Origin: Edaphochlamys debaryana
Lineage: Eukaryota; Chlorophyta; Chlorophyceae; Chlamydomonadales
Length of the DNA: 64,000 nt
Direction: 5' to 3'
NCBI GenBank assembly: GCA_016858145.1
Contig: JAEHOE010000004.1
Span: 1,054,001-1,118,000 of the forward strand
Shown here piece by piece: positions 58,812 through 64,000 of this stretch. The stretch's first letter is position 1. Each line of letters begins with the position of its first letter. A program made the position numbers and the translations under genes. A model generated the notes under the pieces. It ran no database searches. It saw nothing but the letters and a program-made list of their open reading frames with translations, and was not told where the DNA came from.

Positions 58812-61354
58812 ATGATGTCCAGAGGACGACATTCGCCATGCAATGGGCGACATGCAGCGCTGGCGGTCGTGGCCTGGGTGCATGCAGCACTCATGGGTGC
58901 AGCATACGCAGACTCCAGTATTGATGTGTCCCTTTTGGGGACCCCAGCACGGAACGTGGGGCTCTGTCCCCCACTTCTCCCCGACTGCACGGACACGTTC
59001 GTCGTGAGCCAAGCCATGACTTGCCTCCCGCTGTGCCGAGACTTCAACATCTCCGTCCAGGACCTGCGCCGACTCAACCCCGAGCTGGACTGCACGAAGC
59101 GGGTGCCCCAGGGTTGCGAGCTCTGCGCAGTCGGACCGCCAGCCCCGCCGAAGTCCCCACACCGGGCTTCTCATGAGCCCCCCCTCCAAGAGCTCCCGAC
59201 CGCAAGTCCCACCGTGCCCAGGGCTCCAGCTGAGCCCACGGCACCAAGGGTCCCACGCCGTGGCCGTGGCAAGTCACCACCCGAGCGGCCGCAGCCACAT
59301 TCGCCGCCGCATGCGCCAGTGCCGGGTGTGCCAGCCCAGCCCACACTGGGGCCTTCGCCTGAGGATGGGCCCCGGCCTCGACCGCGGGGTCGCAATCGGC
59401 GTCCTAGCAGCCCAGTCCTTCGCCCCAGCACCCCACCCCCACCAGGCGAACCAGTAGCTTCCGAGCCGCCGCCGGTGCCTTCTCCCGGGGGCAAAGGACG
59501 CAGGCGGCCGCCGCCGCCTGAGCAGGTGCAGGCTGGGCCCGATGCTCTTGAGCCGCCCCCTGTGCCTGAGGCGCCTTGGGGCGGACGCGTCCGGTCTCCG
59601 CCGCCGCCAGTGCCGCCTGCCGGGCCGCCGCCGCCCCCGCGGCGCAAGGGCGAAACGCCAAAGCTGCCGCGTTCTCCGAAGGTGCCCCGCGCGCCTGGGC
59701 GCCCCTCTGCCCCGTCACCACCACCCCCGCCCCGCAAGCTCCCTCCGCCCCCGTCGCCTCCTCCGCGCAAGCGCCCGCCGCCGCCGGCTCTTCCGCCGCC
59801 GCCGCCGCCGCCTCGCTCCCGGCCGCCGCCGCCGCGAGCAAGCTCACCGCCCCCGCGGCCCCCGCCAGTGCGGGTAGTGCCCCTGGCGCCGACCTTTAAG
59901 CCGCGCCCGCCGCCCATGCTCCGGCGGCCGTCTCCTCCGCGGGTGGCTCCGCTGCTCGGCGTCAACGATGCCTCAAACCCCTCGAGCCCCTGGTCAGTCG
60001 CGGCCGACCTGGCCAACCCAGCCTGCTTTCCTGCTAGAGCGGGATTCAGTCCGGGGCTTGGGCCCGTCCCGACCGCTGCCTGCGGCCTGCGGCCTGGACG
60101 GGCCGAGACTTGGTTGTCCTGCCCGACTGTCCTTGGCCCATGGGCCTTGACGCTTTCCCAGCTGAGTTTGCATGCGTTGTCCGCCCTTGATTGACCCCAG
60201 GTACTTGGACAAACAGGACGCTCTGGACGTGCACAACTTCTACCGCTCGATCCACGGCGTGCCGGACCTGGTGTGGGACGACCGCCTGCAGAAGGCGGCG
60301 CAGGACTGGGCGGACAACTGCTGGTGGGTTGTGCCAGGGAAGACCTGTACGGTAGTAGTCGTGTGTTTCAGAGGCAGCCTCCTCGGCCTGACGGTGCTCT
60401 GTCAAACAGTGCCGGCAGCAATGCCCCCTGACCGGAGCCAGTCTTGGTGAACCCGTCTGGTCCGCGCGGGCGCCACAGGCCTCTCGGCAGCTTGCCGGAA
60501 GACGCACTTGGTATTGAAGACGTGAACCCTGAAGTGCCCCTCCTGCTTTCTGGTGCTGTCTATGGCTGCAGGTTTGAGCACTCTCCGCTCAACTTTGGGG
60601 AGAACCTTGGGCTCGGCTTTCTGTCGATCAACGGGACTGTTGATACATGGTACTATGAAGTCAAGGGGTGAGCGAGGGTTCTGCTCGGGTTGGGCACGTG
60701 CAGCAGATACACGCGAGCCCGAATACTTCCCGCCCTCATCCTCGCTGCCACCCCGGCCTCTGCACAGGTACAATTTCAAACTGAACACGGTGAGGCGGGA
60801 ACCCGAAAAGCGGCCGTGCTGAGGAGGCAAACAGGTCCAGCAGCCCAAGCTTTGATCCGCCCGACTGCCCTGGCCTCAGTGCCTCACACCTCATTCTCAC
60901 CCTTCGCTGCGCCCGTCCCCGTGTTTTCCACCCCACAGAACAGCCAGGGCGCGGGTCACTTCACGCAGGTGGTCTGGAAGTCCACCACCAAGCTGGGCTG
61001 CGCCATCGGAGTGTGCCCCGACGGCGTCAGCTACGCGGGCGGCATCTGGCAGGGCCTGCTGTTCGTTTGCGAGTACTGGCCGCCGGGTGAGCAGGGGCGC
61101 GGGGTGCGGGGTATTGGTTTCGGGGTTTTTGCGAGGATGGTAGCGGGCTTGCACCCCTGTTAGGCCATTCTTGATTGGGGCTGAGCTCTGGCGCCGGTTT
61201 TGGTCTTAGGCAATTGGCCACATACACCGCCGGTCAATCCGCGGTTGTTGCCCGTCCCACAGGCAACATGTACGGAGCTTTCAAGGATAATGTGCCGGCC
61301 CCGCTGCGTGTGCCCGGCTTCCGGCGCCGAGTGCAAGAGAACAGCGAGCTGTGA
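58812..61354 (+). CDS. Secreted LysM / Pro-rich / CAP-domain protein
   Basis: Six exons (58812-59992, 60201-60323, 60572-60667, 60768-60789, 60939-61086, 61263-61354) give 553 residues in frame. A signal peptide (AALAVVAWVHAALMGAAYA) is followed by a LysM-like domain at about 58-105 (TFVVSQAMTCLPLC ... LRRLNPELDC ... VPQGCELCA). About 270 Pro-rich residues (PPPP, PRAP, KRPPPP) follow. A CAP/SCP/PR-1 domain closes the protein: ALDVHNFYRSIHGVPDLVWD, FEHSPLNFGENL, CAP1 motif GHFTQVVW and CAP2 motif LFVCEYWPPGNMYG. LysM domains bind GlcNAc polymers, and CAP proteins are secreted lipid- or ligand-binding modules, so a wall-attached protein is likely. Exon four is 22 bases. The first donor (GTCAGT) is weak but is the one that keeps phase. 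Confidence 0.88.
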
Positions 61355-62960
61355 GCGAGAGAGCGTGCGAGAGAGCAATGAGAGTTTGTGTGTGAGCTGA
61401 AGCGTGCTCGAGGGTTCCCGTGAAGAACTCCGTACGCCTGATGAGCTGCCACTGCAGCTGCCTTACGTAATCAGGAAGCGGCCAGACGCCGCAGTGTGCG
61501 TGGGGCTAGGCAAGATCCAGGCAGTACTGGTACCCGAACGGTCCCGGTGATACATCACATAAGATACTTGTCCAAGCGCCCTACTGGCGCGGACGCGAGG
61601 CGCAGTTTGAGACAGGCCTCTATTCAGTTGAATACCTCAACCGCTAGACGTGCACGCTAGACGGGAATTGGCACGGCAGAGAGCAGTTTTACCATGATAA
61701 GTACACTGCATTGTGGTGAACGTGGCGCGTGAGACTTAGGGGCAGGGTGCTGCAGGGTCTGCCGTTCGTGCAGGAGGTTCATCGTGTTGTGTTCACGCAT
61801 GTGCAGAATAGAAGAGCGCAGGGATGTGCAGGAATCCAGTTGCATTCAAGTTGTGAGGCAGGGTGTTTGCAGCGGCAGGGGCAATAGTGGGGATGGTGGC
61901 GGGCGCGGGCTGGGCTCCCCAGGGCAGGGGCAATAGTGGGGTGCTCACAAGTCACAACAAGGGTAGCTCTCGCGGCCGCAGTGTCTCCAGTCAGGTACCG
62001 GGGGTCGGGGAACGATGGCACGGGTATGCAGGCGGCACGATTGCATTGGCCTACCGTATCCGCACATACATTCCCTCTCGAGGAGGTGGGTTGGTACTTG
62101 CACCCATCAGCATGTAACAGGAAGAGACATGATGGAGCTCTGCCAGTTCCGGCAATCATAATAGGATTCTTGCTTGCAGACTTCTCGAGGGACTTAAGCG
62201 TCCGGTCCTGCCGCCAACCAAGTACTCGACCAGTACCGTACCCGAGCACCTGAGCGCATGCATACCGGGATTCCTGGCCCCGGCCGCCTCAAGCATCCCG
62301 TGCATCCAATGCTCTACCTACCGCCGCCACTGACGTCATGGGGATCTGACCCCGGCACCCTGCCGTCATCTGACTCCCGCGTCTCACGCCCTCACCTCCA
62401 GCTCCACAAGTGCTTCCACAAGTCATGTTTTGCTCAACCCAGCAACACTGCTCACGAGGACCCACCAACCCAAAACGCAACCTGCGGTGCTCCCTTTCTG
62501 GGGCTTGCCTTCACGCCCTGCCTGCCAGTAAGGACACATGGGCCTAGTACTCATCCCTGCACGGGGCTTCCAAGATGCTCTCTTCCGCAATCGACTTACT
62601 AAGACTCACTCAGCGCACACATCAAAACACCAACGACGGCCAACAACTCTATCAACATAACAACTTGGTAGGGGCACGACCAACACGTTTCTCTCTCCCT
62701 CTCTCAAGGCACAACTACCACTGCTGAACAACGCCGGTCAAGGCCGCTCTCTCTTACTCACTCCTGCCAACCTGCACACTCTTCTGCCTAGTCGTCTTGC
62801 TCGATAGTCCGTTCACAGTCCGTACACAGCATAGGACACAACGCACGACGAGGGACAAGCCCGAAACAACGCTAAAGAATTGATGAATCAGTATGGCACG
62901 CGTATAGACACACATCTTATAAGCTCCCTATATCCCTCCGCCACAGGGCAGCAAGCTCAT
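61355..62960. other. Intergenic, convergent CAP genes; TGTAA at 62113
   Basis: This lies between the stops of the two convergent CAP genes. TGTAA at 62113-62117 is a possible poly(A) signal for the plus-strand gene, about 760 bases after its stop. A phrase of about 18 bases (GGCAGGGGCAATAGTGGGG) occurs twice near 61874 and 61921. No coding exon was found. Confidence 0.5.
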
Positions 62961-63930
62961 CTATCGACCAAGCTCATAGAACCCGCCACCACTCCCACAT
63001 ACGTTCCGCTTAGGAGGGAGCACGTTTGCCTTGATCTGGCCCCACACGTTTCCCGGCGGCCAGTACTTGCACACGAACATTCCTTCGCCCACGAAGATAT
63101 TGAACATGCACATTTTGTAGCCGCAGCCCACGCGCTGTGTGCCACGCCAGGCAACCTGGGGGTAGACAGGCCGGCAGGGGGCTCAACGCTTGTGCGGGTG
63201 GCAAGCTGAGCCGACACGTGACATGCTGCGGCCGTGACAGCAGGGAGCAGCCCGAGCACAGCGTGCGAGGGGCTGCGTCGCTGGCCGGTGGTGCCTAGAG
63301 CGCCCCCCTGCAGCTGAGCACCTCTTACCTGAGTGTAATGGCTGGGCCGGTCGCCGTTGGGCTTGGTCCAATCGTACCCGCAGATCTCCGAGCCCCACAT
63401 GTTCACCCCGTTCACGAAGTCCTCCGTGCTGCCGCCACCGCCCGTTACTGCAAGTACAGAAACGGCACAGTGCACGAGTGAGCAGGGGAGCTACAGATCC
63501 AACGTCAGGGCCAAACGCCTTGGGCTCGTGCCAAGCGCGGCTGGGCCGGCGCAGTGAGCCAGATGCCTCGGGTACGCTGACGAGTGCAGGTTGCTAATGA
63601 GTGCCAGGGGCTGGAGGCCATTGGTACACTCACCGAGGTTCTCGCCCCAGCGATCCGTCGGCTCGTGGTCAAACCCGCACTGGTTGGCCCAGCTTTGGGC
63701 CGCCTGGGCAATGGAGTCGTCCCAGACAAGGTCCGGAACGCCTGCACACAAGAGGATGGGGCCGCCAGAGTATGAGACCAGAACGGGACTGTTTGCTGAG
63801 TCGAGGCAAAGAGACTATGACCTGTTGTGGGCCACCGGGACTAATAGTGTAAGCGCTTGCGACCCGAGCACTTGATCAGCCTTGTGTGACCCCTCACCAG
63901 ACAGCCGCCGGATGGCGTTGTGGGCCGCAA
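62961..63930 (-). CDS. CAP-domain (PR-1-like) protein, 5' end outside window
   Basis: Four minus-strand exons are visible: 63898-63930, 63634-63741, 63329-63447 and 62961-63155 (TAG). Their phases agree, and the first begins mid-codon, so the gene continues beyond base 64000. The readable part is a CAP domain: AAHNAIRRLSGVPDLVWDDS, FDHEPTDRWGENL, an ICGYDW segment, CAP1 motif SHYTQVAW and CAP2 motif MFVCKYWPPGNVWG, ending in a Gly-rich tail. It is a paralog of the CAP domain at 60201-61354, sharing GVPDLVWDD and YWPPGN, in convergent orientation. Whether it also has a LysM or Pro-rich N-terminus cannot be seen. Confidence 0.85.
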
Positions 63931-64000
63931 CTGTCGAGAAGCCAAGGGAACAGGAGGGAAGAGGGTCCGGTGAACCTCAAAGTCGGACAAGGATGGCACC

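Noticed and set aside
59171..60016. Minus-strand 281-codon Gly-rich frame
   Set aside because: Shadow of the Pro-rich exon of the LysM-CAP gene.
1..64000. tRNA, rRNA, CRISPR, transposon ends
   Set aside because: None recognised by eye on either strand; no transposase or reverse-transcriptase motif was seen in any frame.

Overview
The window reads as nuclear DNA of a volvocine green alga (Chlamydomonas/Volvox relatives). The grounds are high GC, dense short introns (up to 19 exons per gene), candidate TGTAA poly(A) signals after several stop codons, Ser-Pro and Pro-rich cell-wall stalks, and families typical of that lineage: gametolysin (M11) metalloproteases, ShKT-tailed prolyl 4-hydroxylase, repeat-rich ankyrin proteins and MDM2-like RING proteins. 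The species cannot be named from sequence alone. I rebuilt the gene models by hand from GT/AG (occasionally GC/AG) junctions and phase. Every full-length model below closes in frame from ATG to stop, except one that carries a single in-frame TAG.

Layout, left to right: the 3' part of an ankyrin-repeat gene (+, 1-2464); two tandem paralogs of an unrecognised secreted Cys-rich family (-, 3537-5371 intact; -, 6748-8511 with the TAG); a prolyl 4-hydroxylase with ShKT tail (+, 9337-13433); a signal-peptide-bearing protein ending in an MDM2-like RING (-, 15369-20253); a 1263-residue membrane-anchored M43/pappalysin-like protease with a Ser-Pro stalk (-, 22532-30528); a doubtful small + gene (30527-31521); a four-domain fasciclin protein (+, 31574-36468); an XRCC2-like RecA-fold repair protein (-, 37725-39645); a gametolysin (+, 40393-45064); a head-to-head pair of GT61-type glycosyltransferases (-, 46150-48878; +, 49064-52677); a second gametolysin (-, 53694-57347); a LysM/Pro-rich/CAP protein (+, 58812-61354); and a second CAP protein running off the right edge (-, from 62961).

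Most of these genes suit one process: making, modifying and remodelling the hydroxyproline-rich extracellular matrix. The P4H would hydroxylate Pro-rich stalks. GT61 enzymes act in the secretory pathway and could glycosylate matrix proteins. The two gametolysins, the M43 protease and the LysM-CAP protein carry such stalks, and the proteases could cut matrix proteins. FAS1 and CAP proteins are common matrix components. XRCC2 (homologous recombination) and the ankyrin gene do not fit this theme. The functional link is inferred from families and position only. Exon edges are hand-placed and may be off by a base or two.
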